Source: Copromyces sp. CBS 386.78
Taxonomy: Eukaryota; Ascomycota; Sordariomycetes; Sordariales; Sordariaceae
Assembly: GCA_030685235.1 (NCBI GenBank)
Contig: MU839087.1
Span: 434,001-498,000 of the forward strand
Direction of reading: 5' to 3'
DNA: 64,000 bases
This document shows, one piece after another, positions 34,439 to 47,302 of the stretch. Numbering within the stretch: position 1 is the stretch's first letter; each line of letters opens with the position of its first letter. Made by a program: the position numbers and the translations under genes. The notes under the pieces were generated by a model. It was not told the DNA's origin. It saw nothing but the letters and a program-made list of their open reading frames with translations, and did not search any database.

Positions 34439-35442
34439 ATGGCGCCTCCGTCGAACCCCCGCAGCGTCTCGGACGCGACACGCTTCACCCCGACGACTCC
34501 CCATGCCAGCTCCAAGTCCGCGGATCCCCGGCTCAACACCTCCAAGAGCTCGCCAAAGGAGGCCAAGGGCATTCCCAGATTCGTCGAGACACCAGAGCAA
34601 AGGGTTGCGCGGTTAAGAGCTGCGCACTTGAAGGCGAAGCAGGCGCAGCTTTCGAGTATGGACCGGATCATCAACGGCAGCAGACGCTTCTTCGATTCGG
34701 CTCACAAGGTCACCGTCTTGGGCTTGATTGGTTTCACAGGTTAGTCCAGTCCAGTCTAGCCCCGAGCCCATACGCCTTCTCCTCCCACCAGTTTCCGAAA
34801 TCCGGTCCCTGGTTCCTGGCTTCTTAGATCCAAGAACAAGAACTAACATGCGTCATAGTGCTGGCCGGCCTGGTAACCGCCTACACCGCCGCCGACATGA
34901 TCATGTACAACAAGAAGCGCAAGGTCGAGTTCATCGAGGCGCAGAAGCAGATAGAGGCCGACTCGCTTGAGGCCGCCCGCCTGGCCTACATCACCGGCAA
35001 GGCGACCGAGGAGCAGACTGCGCTGGTGGAGGAGTACCTTGAGCATGAGCGCGAGGCCGGCCGTCCGAAGCCTTCCATTTTCTCCAAGTTCCCCAGCGTC
35101 ATTGGCGCCCCGACTCCTATCACGAACGAGACGACAGAGCAGACGACAACGAGCGTGTCAGAGGCGGCGACATGGCCCGCTGCGACAACACCGAAGGAGA
35201 CGACCGAGGAGCGACCTGCGGCTGCCACAGAGAAGTCGGGACTTTGGGGCTGGCTTACCGGCTCGCTGAAGAAGGAGGATGTTGCTGCGGGTGCGGGACA
35301 GCAAGCCTCTACGTTGGTTGGTGCTGTGAAGCAGGAGACGAGCGCCATCAAGGAGAAGGCGCTAGAGGCGTTTGAGAAGGAGAAGGAGAACCAGAGGAAG
35401 GGTGGCCCCCTTGACAAGGTGGGCTTGCCTGAGCAGAAGTGA
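34439..35442 (+). CDS. cox14: Cox14-like cytochrome c oxidase assembly factor
   Basis: Exons are 34439-34739 and 34859-35442, giving 294 aa. The core spans the intron: MDRIINGSRRFFDSAHKVTV, then a single membrane segment (LGLIGF...VLAGLVTAYTAADMIMY) and a basic NKKRKVEF stretch. This resembles yeast Cox14 (a short inner-membrane protein with a HRLTVLT segment before its membrane helix), which stabilises new Cox1 and couples its synthesis to assembly. The fungal protein here is much longer. The N-terminal 70 residues are Ser/Thr/Pro-rich, and after the membrane helix there is a charged helix followed by about 150 residues of Thr/Ala/Glu/Lys-rich sequence. Assignment rests on the central 60 residues. 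Confidence 0.7.
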
Positions 35443-37242
35443 GTGGGCTGAAGCGGATGGAGAACGGTGGACAGCTCCTCAAAACCCATCTTACGAGCTG
35501 CTCAGCCGGTTATGGTTTGGCGATCTTTGGAGGCACTGTGCCTCTGGTATGATCGTGGAATCGAGCATTTGATGAGGGTAAACACAGGTTGGGCGGGTGG
35601 GGTGGGCGACGGGATCACGAAGCAGCCTTTCTAGACCTTGGATGCTGGGATACCGCCTGTTAAAAGTACGGCGGGACCTGTGGCCTGCATGGAAGGAAGC
35701 GCGTACAAACTACGGTTTCAACAACACGACAAGAACTGCTGATGGTTGCAAGATAGGAGAACGGGCTAGGGTTACATGCTCGACAAAGAGCCCCCTACCC
35801 CATGTACCATAGTGTAGAAAGGAGTCATTGCATAAATCGGCGCAGAGGACATGGATTTAAGTATATAAGAGGTGAGATATCACATAAGTAGTAGAATCGT
35901 TCAGAGCATTGGATGTCTTGTATACCTACCCAAGGGAATGAGGTCGATTTGGCCAGGCTGACTTTGCGAGAGAGCAGGACCTGGTGAACTAGATAGCACG
36001 CCCTACACCCACGGGTAACACGTCGACATCACATTCATCACGGAGCAGGTATCGCTACCTAACCACGGGGCTTGTCCACACGACAGGGAATCATCACCTA
36101 TTTCGAAAATCAACACAATCAGAATGCTTCATATAGCACCTGTCGTTTCCACGCTTAATATTCTAATATCACATCCACACACACATCACAAGGGGGTAAG
36201 GATAACCAAACACAGAACTTGTTCACACGGCCCGGGATCAATATCAGAAAACAAATAGAATGTGCAACGATCAGATTTCTTCAATTATTATCTTATTCGC
36301 GAATTATTGTTATCTGCGTAATGCATCTACTCGAGCTATTAGACTTGAGACTTTGAGGCTGAGGAGTGACCTGATCACCATAACCTGCACTTGAAGCCCA
36401 GTCAGGCGATTGTAACCACCATCCCATGATCCTCTCTCCCTTTCCATGCGCTGTGTTTCCTCCCCATGCTGAGAGTCAACTTGGTATATAGTAAAGGACC
36501 GTGTGATGTTTGTAAATGTCAACGTGACTCCTTCCTGCCTTCCCTTAAAAGGGTCCCGAACTCCAAAAGCCCAGAGGGAACGACCGAAAACCCGAGATCC
36601 GGCAAAAAAGCAAAAGAGATTTGAGTATGCTAGTGTTTGGTTTTCTTTTTCAACCAACGCTGTTGTGTGTCCTTCGATCTTCCCCGGACCAAATGAGAAA
36701 ATGTTGCAAGGCGCAATGCCAGGGTGGTTGCAACTCGGCTCAGTCTGTGATTTGACCATGCTGATCTGATCCTGGTAGACCATATCAAACCAGATAAGAC
36801 CAGAATCTTGAGCTTTCGATTTCCCGGAGCCTTTGAAGGCCCTGTCCCCGACCTGTGCTCCCCTTCTTTCTTTTCCCCACGTCCTCATGAGCTACCCCAA
36901 AATGGAAAAGGGCAAGAAATCTGATGCCATGCATAGTGGTTTCGACTCAGCTAAGTCTGAGGTTGAACCATAGAGGCACTGATTTGGTCGTAGTAAGCCA
37001 GGGGCAGACAAACTCTGAGCCCTCGCTCGATTAGCGAGAGCCCCAAGCCTGGAGGCGTGGTCCTTCTCTGTTTCCCACCCATTCGATTCTCTCCTTTCTT
37101 ATCCCCACGTCCAGTCCTCAGGAGCTACCTTAGACGGTAGGTACTCCACCAAAGCTCCCGCAAAGGCTCCTCGCCCAAAAAAGAAAAGAGCAAAAAAAGA
37201 AAAAAAAACAGGTCAGCTAATCAACCGCCTCCTGCCGTCGCT
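35443..37242. other. convergent intergenic region
   Basis: About 1.8 kb between convergent genes. It holds AT-richer spacer around 36100-36310 and poly-A-like runs at 37180-37215. No supported gene or RNA was seen. Confidence 0.45.
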
Positions 37243-38605
37243 CTACGACACGATAATATGGTTAAAATGTCCCGGAACCTTCATCCGGCACTTCTCGCAG
37301 TCATCCCGATACCCTATGCTAAACGACCTTTTCATTCCGGCTTGGTTGGCCCCCATGGTCCACGAGCTGACCGTGTGCTTGGAGCGTTGATGGCCCCTTT
37401 TGTTGGGGGGTGACAGGGTTTTTGGCGATGTCTGGGGAGATCCCATGTCCATGCCATCCATGCTACCGTGACTATGATGGTTTTGGCACTCATGTTCTCC
37501 TTGGGGAATAGGCGTCGGCTCGCGAGGTCCCATTTGGCTGTTTAGGGAGGAGTTGCGTAACGGCATGGCGGAGAGGAGAGGGTGGCTGTGGGTTAGTTGG
37601 TCGAGGCTGCTGAGGCGTTGGCGCGGGAGGGGGTGTTCGTGTTGCTGGAGGTGGTGGCCGTGGTGCTCGTGGTCATGGTGATGCTGATGACCAGGGTGGT
37701 ACGACTCGAGGATCATCCGCGGGCTTTCTCCCATGCCGTTGTCTTCCATGTCCCCTCCTACCTCGCTGATGGGCGAGGGAAGCCGACGGTTCTGGACCAT
37801 GCTCCAGTCCTCCATTACCTGCGCAGTGGCGGCGGCGCCGTCGAGCGATCGAGGGACGCTCTCGTGGCCTATGAGTGAGACGGACGGCTCGTGGTGCTGC
37901 TGTGTAGGCGGAGGGACCCCATATGATCCTCGGTGATCCATGCTGATGTTGCCCGCCGCTCCGCCCCAGTGCTTACCCCGGACTTGCTCGGCGAAGCTAC
38001 AGTGGATTGGTGTCGGAATCCGGCCGCTGATAGTCGGTTCGGGCGCCAGGTGGTCTGGTTGAAAGTTGCCCGGTTGGAGGTACTGCTGGTGATGGTGCTG
38101 CTGTTCTTGATGTCTTGGCTCCGGTTCGCAGTCCATCATCTCCATGTCCATGCTTTCCGGGCTATAGTTCGACGGGAGCTCCGGCTCGGCGGCCCATACA
38201 TGCTGCTCCTTGACCTCGGGCACCCCATAGTACTCATACCCTGTGACGACGGGCTGAGGGTTCTCTGGCGCAAAACTCGGTGTAGACATCCATCTTTTGG
38301 CCGTAGGTGATGTACGAACAGGTAAGATCTGTTGCCGTTTCTGGAGCGGGCGTTAGCATCCCATTGAAGGCAGATGACATGGCGGTCTCGGATGGGGGAA
38401 CGTTGACAGCCAAGGTCGTGCGAGGAAAGGCGGGGCAGGTATATAGACGAAGACAACGGGTGAGATAACCCTTGACAGAAGCGAAAAGACGGCTTACATT
38501 TCGGTGCTCAGAAAATCCTGATACCCCTCCCATTGAGGCGTCGGCATAATCGTCCTCCCGTGATCTCTTACGGGGGCCTGCGGCCCATGCATGCGGAGCC
38601 ATCAT
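37243..38605 (-). CDS. conserved ascomycete protein of unknown function, His-rich
   Basis: Exons are 38498-38605 and 37243-38328, giving 397 aa (MMAPHAWAAGPRKRSREDDY...). The 169-nt intron joins EHRN to ILPVRTSPTAKRWMSTPSF. I chose this frame over the intron read-through because LPxRTSPTxKRW recurs in fungal proteins of this kind. The protein has an acidic/basic nuclear-like N-terminus (RKRSRED) and a long disordered middle rich in His, Gln and Pro (HQHHHDHEHHGHHLQQHEH). It ends in an apparently conserved C-terminus: KHTVSSWTMGANQAGMKRSF, then GYRDDCEKCRMKVPGHFNHI with a CxxC pair. A 5' UTR intron is possible upstream (CATACACAG acceptor at about 38618). No biochemical role can be assigned. 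Confidence 0.75.
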
Positions 38606-41600
38606 GTCGTCCGACCTGTGTATGCGCAACACGAAGCTGTGCGTAGGCGATACCCGAGATTGGCAGTCCGCAAGGGAGTAGTTAATCGAGCTGTTACCTC
38701 CGGTGTAGGAACAAGTAGAGGTAAAGGGTTGGAAGAGCGCAAGCCGCTTCTTATTATAAGTACAACCTGATGGAGCGGTTGATGTTTGGGGAGAGAAGAA
38801 ACAGGCGGATAGCTGACTGAGACTGAAAGAATGCTGAGCGCCGAGTGTGTGTTGTGTTGGTGCTGATGTCACGTTCGGTATCGGCACGTCTTACGAAGAC
38901 CACAACTTCGAACCGACTGACGGACTGAAAGAGAGAAGATGCCTGAATTGCCCAGATCAGCCCTCCTTGGTTGCCTTTTTGACCGTTCAAGCCGCTTGAA
39001 TGGTGAACAGGAGACCGCCTTCTCGAAGGGAGACCAATGGAAAGGGCGTAGCGACAGCGACAGCGGAGGTGAGGGGGGCTGAATTGTTCAGTTCCCAAAA
39101 GAGAATGGGGGAACGTAACGGGCTTTTCCACTTTGTTGCGATTTGGGGTCCAAACTGTAATGGGGTGCAGCCGAGTGGGTTGTTGTCACCGACCAACGTC
39201 CCTCACTTGTCCAAACCGCTCTTCGTTCTCGGCTCCTTCCGTGCGGAGACAACGCTGTCTAGGATCGTTAGTCTTTCTGGTCTTGGCCTGGATCCCGTGA
39301 TCGACAAGTCTCGCTGCTTCCAGTTATTGTTGCAGTTCTTGAAGGTAGGTAAGTATCTGGGAAAGCGGCAATGAGAGAGAGGTAACTGCTTTGCCGTTCC
39401 AGAAGCACCAGGAGAACGAAGTTGTTGCTGAGATTCAAGAAAGGAATGTGCCGTGTTTTAGGGCGGGGTGCGAGTAAAGAATACCTTCAAGTTGGCGCCG
39501 TTTAGCACTACTAGCTTTGATGAACAAGCTACGAGTAGAAAAAGGGGGTCAGAGTCTGCATGGTTTGAAAAAGGTATTCCCGCTAAACAATCAACATTCT
39601 TTTAACCTTTTTCATTCACCAGGATCTGATGAGGCTGCAAGTGTTCGCGGGCAGGCATCTACCAACGTCAGTCGCTGCAAGCATGTCAAAGACATCTGCT
39701 GTGGACTTTGGAGCGAGGGAAGGACAGGAATTGTGTGCGAGGCACCGAATCCGAGCTAATCACAGGTTTGTCAACTTGCCCATTGGGGTTGAGGTATCAC
39801 AAAAGATCACAATATGGGCTTCTTAACTGTGACTGGCAGTGATGATATGGCATTTCAATGGTTTGGGTGTTGAATGGAAGAGTTGTTTACCATGCCCCTG
39901 TGAACGTGCCCGCCGCCGTTCTGAAGTTTCTAGCGGCTTTTGCCGCGATCAGTGTAGGGAGGACCCTTTCAGCCCCTCGCCTTTTCTGGGGAGGAAAAGG
40001 CTACCATGCGCGCCGTGCAGACCCTGTAACTCGACCAAAGGACCCTTAAAAGCGTCGCGAAGATGTGGACCAGCTCCAAGCTGGGATTTCCACACAAAGC
40101 AAGCAACAGGGCAGCGACCTGAAGACATCCAGCACTTGCCACAAGCACTTCGAGTCACATGCAAGATCTTCAGTTTCAGGATTGCTTCAGGATTTCACAC
40201 CTGCAAGTCAATGTTCAATCCTTCAGTTTCGATTCCATTGCCCGTTCCGTCGAACCTGGCCACCGGCTCTAGACCGAGGACGATCACGACCGTGGACCTC
40301 AATGTTCTGGTTTCCATCAGACACCCAGAGTCTAGATACGTTAAACATACCATGAATTACATAAGATTTTTACTCCCTCGGCCTTCTCTGTCATCCAGTT
40401 CTACTTGAAGTGCATGTCCGAAGACCAAAGAGTTCAACGACAGTCGACACCTTCAGCATCTCGGATCCGGGACTGTCCTTGGGGCTCAAGCGGTCTGGTC
40501 ATTCCGAAACTCATTGATTGTCAGGAAATGTTCGGAAAATGTGGGCATGTATTCGGACCCCCATTTAGCTTTGGATGTTGGAGGCAATGAGGTTCTCCCG
40601 GGCTTTTCAGGCTAGAGGTAACGACACCAGACTGAAAATCACGAGCTCACCAGTCACCACAGCACCTCAAGCTCCGTCCTAATACCTACCCCTTCAGTCG
40701 ACCCGAGCGTCAAGCCAGGTTAGGTTCTCAGCCTTGTAAGGCAACCTATGAACGAATTCTCATTAGTCAACCGAACTCGCTCCATCGGACAACATGCCCT
40801 GCTCCTCAAGGTCTGCCTGACTGGACAGGCGGCTCGCTACTCAAATCGGACCTTATCGTACCCGCCAGCCAAGGTCCTAGGGTTGGGTGTAGACGGTACA
40901 GTTTCAACTTTTGAACCTGAGCATTCAGTCCTTTAGTTGAGGTCTCCCAATTTGGGCCGTAACTTTTCTACAAAACAATAGGTGCTGAAGACACTGTACG
41001 ACATATTCCGGTAATGCTGTCCATAAGATATGGCTCACCTCCACAGGTTGGCTTCAACAGCAACTAAGCCACCCTGTCTGATTCAGGACACAGTGTCCTC
41101 CTCTGCACGGGAAAATGGTTGATGATGGAGTTCCATGAAATGTTCTGTTGTCCTCATGACTCTAGACGCCGGTATAAAACAAGACGAGAATTTGACATCT
41201 CTGCCATGTATATACGCGAGGTTTGTAAGTGTTGTAACTTGATGGCCAAAAAGGGAGAAGCTCCGGCGCTCGGCTTGGCATCCTCGGTGACCGCTCCGGC
41301 TTTCGGAACCCGCCGATTCATATGCCCCCCGGACAGGATCCATCCAAACACGTCACTCCTCGAAGAACGTGTCAATGAGTAGAATCCACTCTTGAGGTCT
41401 GAGGACAATGTTGTTATCGATTTTCGTATTTTGGTGCCGCTGGTTGCGATGATGGGATGAAATGGTACAGACTATACTGTGTATGGCGGTGTCTTGAAAC
41501 CTGATGAAGAGGCTTCAAGAGACGAAGTTGCGGAGCGAGAAACTGGCTCCATGGGACCAACTTGACTATATGACATGACTGACAGGATCAAAGGTAGAGT

Positions 41601-42622
41601 TGTGTCAAACGGTCCAAGGGGAGCAGCTGTCGAGTGTTGCCGGGAACTTACACGACGAAGAAGCAATTTGGAACAATGTCAAGGTCGATTGCTTGCCTCG
41701 AAATTCAGAGCCGTTCAAGTCGCCACTGAACGGACCGACGACGATGTACAAATGAGGAGGACAACGATGATTGATAGAAAGGTTCAAGGGGGGCCGACAG
41801 ATGGCCTGAGCTTTCAGTGGCTCCCCAATTCACCGAAAGGCCAACCCCAAATATTTTCTATAGTCTCTCAGGCGCCCATCCGTCGAATACGTGCGTGAAT
41901 AAAATCAAACATCGGATGACCGAGGATACTGGCGTCCATTAACACGGCCACGGGAGTTGCTGCTGCGGGCCGTGACGTGATCTTCTCACTCTGCTGGCGT
42001 GTCGAGATGCAGTGGTTCACGTTGCATCGAAGCGGCGTCGAATCCTGGAAAGAATCAACAGCTTCTGTCCATTGGTCCGTTAATCGGACACTAGCAGACG
42101 GAAACGGATGGGGCAGCCGAGTCGTGGTGAGGCCAAGCGCCCGAGACGAATGAAGAACCCCGAATTACTATTCTACTACTCCCTGCCCACAGCACGCCCA
42201 CAGCACCACCACCTGCTAGTTCTAGCCTGTAGTTCCTTCAGCTCCATCCACATGTTTGGAGGAGAACTGATCATCCGTGAACTGTACGTACTCGATACGG
42301 GGCGCTGCTTCCAAAACATGAAAATCAATGGCAGGCGGCATTTTCCCAATTCCACTCTTCACAAATTTTCGTACCCGCTGACTGGACTGTGTGTGTCAGT
42401 GTCCACGGGCACCTAGTCTAGGTGTCCCTGCCCCGCACAAGGTCTTCTCACAGTTTCATATTACGGATAAGACACACCCCGGACTTTCAAAGTTTCCATG
42501 TGTGCTTGCCTGCCCGCTTGCTTCCCGCTATCCACATCCCGTCTCCGTTCGTTGCCCTCACCTTGTTCGATTTGCAGTTTGGACGAGAGGGTACCCCTGG
42601 TGCTTGGGTCCCTCGTGGGTTT

Positions 42623-42631
42623 GTGAGTCAC
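42623..42631. promoter_or_regulatory. candidate CPC-1/Gcn4-type element
   Basis: GTGAGTCAC is one base per side from the palindrome ATGACTCAT bound by CPC-1/Gcn4 factors, which control amino-acid biosynthetic genes. It lies about 540 bp upstream of the DAHP synthase ATG. This is a motif match only. Confidence 0.35.
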
Positions 42632-43081
42632 TACGACGATACTTCGAAATGTGCCCTGGGGCTTGTTTGGCAATAAAATCCCATCTTATAAGTAGCCGGA
42701 CGAAGAAGAGTTCATGTTTTCTGCCCCGTTCTTTCCATCTCATAGACTATAGCCTGTCCAGTGAATTAGCTCAGGCCTGGCCTCATCCGCAAACACTTTC
42801 AGGAACTCCGCTACCTCGCTACCCATCATTGTGCCTTCCATCTGCTCAGCTTGGCTTCGGTGGCTGCAGAATTTCTTTGTTATTTGACTCCCCTTCCACC
42901 CTATTCCACCTGGGCCTTCCTTGTCGCCTCCTCCAACCCCGATCACCTCATCCAATCACAGGTCTGCCAACAGGGTCCTGCCTGCCTTTATTTCGCCCTT
43001 ATCTGGACCTCAAGCTCTTCCTCTGCCGAGTTTCTTTCCTCTCGACCTGTCAAGCAAAACTCAAATCACCTTCCTCGACCA

Positions 43082-43088
43082 GAGTCAT
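43082..43088. promoter_or_regulatory. candidate CPC-1/Gcn4-type half site
   Basis: GAGTCAT (ATGACTC on the other strand) lies 83 bp upstream of the DAHP synthase start codon. It fits general amino-acid control but could also lie in the transcribed leader. Confidence 0.3.
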
Positions 43089-43170
43089 TCCTGAACTCAA
43101 TCTCAACTTCTCCTGCCATACCCCCAAGTCTATAATCTCCATCACCCTATAGCTCTCACCTACTGCAACT

Positions 43171-44553
<1,383 letters not shown>

Positions 44554-45532
44554 AGGATTTCCTCCGGGGAGAGTGGTGAGACTAGGGTTAGAAAACCAGC
44601 AAAGCACGGAGAGCTTTACGAAGAGACTGTGTACTGGAAGCCACACGTGATGCACGTTGAGGATATTGAGGAGCTTCCCCATCCGTGCGAACAGTTCTGA
44701 AGGCATTCGGAAGCCTCCCCCCATTCGTGCGAACGGTTTCAAAGGCAATTGAAAGGAGACGGGTCATTAAAAGTTTTTGCTTGCAGTTTCATATGCATGG
44801 CGGGGAACCAAAAACAGGCACGGTCATGGAGTCAGTTGCGAGCAGTGGGGATTGCATATTCGCATCCTCAGACGTTTGATGAAGCATATATATACTTATA
44901 CCCATTTCTCTGAACCTCTGAGGGCATCTAGATAGACGGTCTAGATAACAGGGGCAAGACTCTTTTTCTTCTTCTGAACCTCTGAGGGCATCTAGATAGA
45001 CAGTCTAGATAACGGGAACAAGACACTTCTTCTTCTTCTTATAACCTTTGTTCTGTCTTCGTCCAGGAGCAGTGATGGTAGCATGAATCCAACTTAGATG
45101 ACATTGTGGATGCGGCATTTTGAGGCTCTATGCAGTGACAGTAACAGTGCGTTGTGTAATACCAAGAAGGCTTCGACATGTAACTACATTTTTCTAGTGA
45201 CGCGTATTCTGATATCTTCTGCTCTTAATACGAGTAAGTGCCTACATGTCCAGAAATTCCCAATATCCATCAGTTATGGAAACTACTGCCTCAAGAGTCG
45301 CTTCGAGACCTACATGTACCGCACAACAATTTAAACAGCTTCGTATACCGACTGTTAAGTTTGATCAAAACACGGTTTATCTCTAGCTCTAAACCAAACC
45401 CGAGAGACCATGTAAGATCACACCGGACCGTCCGGGCACCTCTAGCTCTAGGTATCTTTGAATCAATGTCTCCTTGAAGAGCCACCTTCACTAGCTCGGA
45501 TCCGCTCATTGGAGGTATGTCAGATCAGAAGC
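44554..45532. other. intergenic with tandem repeat
   Basis: About 1 kb downstream of DAHP synthase. It contains the 64-bp tandem duplication described separately and AT-richer spacer around 45100-45360. No gene was seen. Confidence 0.45.
44910..45037. repeat. tandem duplication, two copies of 64 bp
   Basis: CTGAACCTCTGAGGGCATCT begins at 44910 and again at 44974. Both copies contain the imperfect palindrome TCTAGATAGAC(G/A)GTCTAGAT and end in a CTT/TTC-rich tract. The copies differ at only a few positions. The palindrome could form a hairpin in RNA, perhaps in the DAHP synthase 3' UTR. Confidence 0.75.
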
Positions 45533-45690
45533 TCAACATCCACATACAAGTAGTCCTCGGTTTCTGACGTTGCTCATTGGCAAGGGCAACGTGAGGTCGT
45601 TGAAAGGATCGAACGTGATGCTGATCTTGTCGCAGACAGGGCAATGAGGGGTTGACTTGTACATTCCGGTGAGCAGGCGGAGCCTGGGGG
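45533..45690 (-). pseudogene. ubiquitin-specific protease (USP/UBP) gene fragment
   Basis: On the - strand the segment around 45578-45667 reads [20 protein letters not shown], then [10 protein letters not shown]. This is the zinc-finger-proximal CPxC...SITFDPF.DLTLPLP signature of USP-family deubiquitinases (UBP12/USP4/USP15-like). Only this short block is recognisable. The upstream 30 codons have no USP character, there is no catalytic Cys or His box, and a stop follows 14 codons after LPLP. It looks like a truncated duplicate inserted here, with no intact gene around it. One possible alternative is a single exon of a small chimeric gene, but I see no partner exons. Confidence 0.6.
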
Positions 45691-45951
45691 CGTGAGGCGC
45701 TTCCAGCCCAGACGAGCAATCCAAGAAGCACACCGTAACCAGCTCAGACAGATCTTCGAGGAACACAATGCCATGGAGATATTATATCATCCCTCAGCAC
45801 AATCCACTCCGGCCAAGCACTTCATGAACCAAGCTCACGCGCACTTTCGAGCACACGGTGAAACTCCTAAGCCTTAACCCAAAACGCCCAGCACAAACCA
45901 TAAACAGACATAATATTTCATTATCTTTCCAAAACTTGAGCTCTTTCAAAG

Positions 45952-46740
45952 TCAACGTCCTTCCCCTCCAAGTGGACTATACGCCCCTTGTCCCGCACCT
46001 CTTCCACCCCCTTGGCCTGACCCTACTCCCCCAGCAAAGACCCTCCTAAACAGTCCTCCTCCCAAACCACTACCGCCAGCATTCCCACCCACCGTACTAC
46101 TCCTCCCAAAGTTACCCATAAACCCAGCCCTCCCAGCACTTCCCCCACCCGTTCCAAACCCAGCAACCTGCCCCCTCTCCAAAACCTTTCGTAGCCCCGC
46201 CCAGCCCAACAACCCCGCCGTGCCCAGAATAAACCCCCAAACAATGACCTTGTCCTTCCTGCTATCTCGCTGGAAACAGGTTGTCGTCACGTCCTTTTCT
46301 TCGGCGTCCTTGCAGATCGGGAGGTTGTATTGGAGGCAGAAGGCGCGGTTACATTGGGTGCAGGAGGAGGAGGCTGCGCGTTTCGAGGGGTTGAGGAGGT
46401 GAGGGTGTGCGTGGTTCGGGTTCGGAGAGCGGGCTTGGCTGTTGGTTGAGGAGGAGGCGGTTGTGGTTGCGGCTACGGTGGAGGTTGGTTTCGATGGTGG
46501 TGGTGAGTTGGCTGGGTTATTGGGACCAGAGGCTGGGTCGTCAGGTTGTGGGCCGAGACGGATTATGGTGCTGTTGGAGAAGCAGGTGCATTTGCAGAAG
46601 GTTGGGGCGGCTGTGGTGAGGATAGGTGTTAGTCTATAGATGGATGGGGAGGGAGGGAACGGAGGACAGGGAAACGTACAAGCGCTAACGAGGGAGAGGA
46701 GAGAGAGAAGGAGGATAGTGAGCATATGTATTCGTGCCAT
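45952..46740 (-). CDS. small secretory-pathway membrane protein, Cys-rich luminal domain
   Basis: Exons are probably 46680-46740 and 45952-46610, giving 239 aa. The 69-nt segment 46611-46679 has GTACGT, GACTAACA and CACAG at the right places and contains no stop, so the unspliced frame stays open (262 aa). A signal peptide (MARIHMLTILLLSLLSLVSA) is followed by a Cys cluster CKCTCFSNSTII. A Pro/Ser/Thr-rich linker leads to a second Cys cluster, SSCTQCNRAFCLQYNLPICK, with TTCFQRDSRKD. One membrane helix (VIVWGFILGTAGLLGWAGL) follows, and the tail is Gly-rich. Uncharacterised fungal ER or vacuolar membrane proteins have this plan. Its role is unknown. Confidence 0.72.
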   Translation of the reverse strand: MARIHMLTILLLSLLSLVSACTFPCPPFPPSPSIYRLTPILTTAAPTFCKCTCFSNSTIIRLGPQPDDPASGPNNPANSPPPSKPTSTVAATTTASSSTNSQARSPNPNHAHPHLLNPSKRAASSSCTQCNRAFCLQYNLPICKDAEEKDVTTTCFQRDSRKDKVIVWGFILGTAGLLGWAGLRKVLERGQVAGFGTGGGSAGRAGFMGNFGRSSTVGGNAGGSGLGGGLFRRVFAGGVGSGQGGGRGAGQGAYSPLGGEGR

Positions 46741-47302
46741 TGTTGATTGATTATGATTATGTAGATATGGTGGTAAGGATCACAAAGCGTTATCGGCGCA
46801 TTGGTTTCGATTTGGGTTTGGTTGTTGGCAAACGTCGACTTCGAACATCAAAGCACTTCGGTTGGAACAAGTCTGTCGGGGTTTGATTGATCGGAGCCTT
46901 GGAGACGCCAAACTCGGTATATCCGTCCCTGTGGTCGTTGTTGGTGCTGGTTCGGCGCAAACAATGCGTGAGAGCTTGACGACGTTGCGGCGCGGGAAGC
47001 GGCCGGGGCAAGTGAGCAAGGGTCATGGCAGTGGAGTTGATTTGCAAATGCCAAGCTTCACTCCCACCTCTCCCCCAGGCCCCGGCCTGCCGCCTTGCCA
47101 TGATGCGCCACACCAACCTCTGTGGCAATTGCCCACCTGTCTACCAGCTGCACCCGCCACACATTGGGGTTCCACCCAAACCAACCAGCCCCACTGGAAT
47201 TTGCACTCGTGCACAGACCAACCACTCCCCTTCTTCGAAGGGTATAAGAAGGGCCCAAACCCATTCCCCTTCTTAGCCTTTTCTTTCCTCCTTTTTTTCT
47301 TC
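46741..47302. other. divergent promoter region ahead of U6
   Basis: About 560 bp between the membrane-protein gene start and U6. TATAAG at 47243-47248 lies about 60 bp before the U6 5' end and may serve it. Open frames here are not supported. Confidence 0.45.

Larger units (their letters stand above)
38606..43170. other. 4.5 kb gene-poor stretch
   Basis: This is the longest non-repetitive stretch without a supported gene. Frames above 80 codons exist on both strands but overlap one another and show no splice logic. The right end (about 42380-43170) is strongly pyrimidine-rich and is the DAHP synthase promoter/leader. The rest has normal GC, no RIP signature and no tRNA that I could find. Confidence 0.4.

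Noticed and set aside
39000..39374. 124-codon frame in the gene-poor stretch
   Set aside because: No recognisable protein features, biased codons or splice sites; probably promoter DNA of the His-rich gene.
42391..43152. 253-codon open frame upstream of DAHP synthase
   Set aside because: It lies in pyrimidine-rich leader DNA where long open frames arise by composition. It has Ser/Pro/Leu-only character, no domain, and overlaps other equally long frames.
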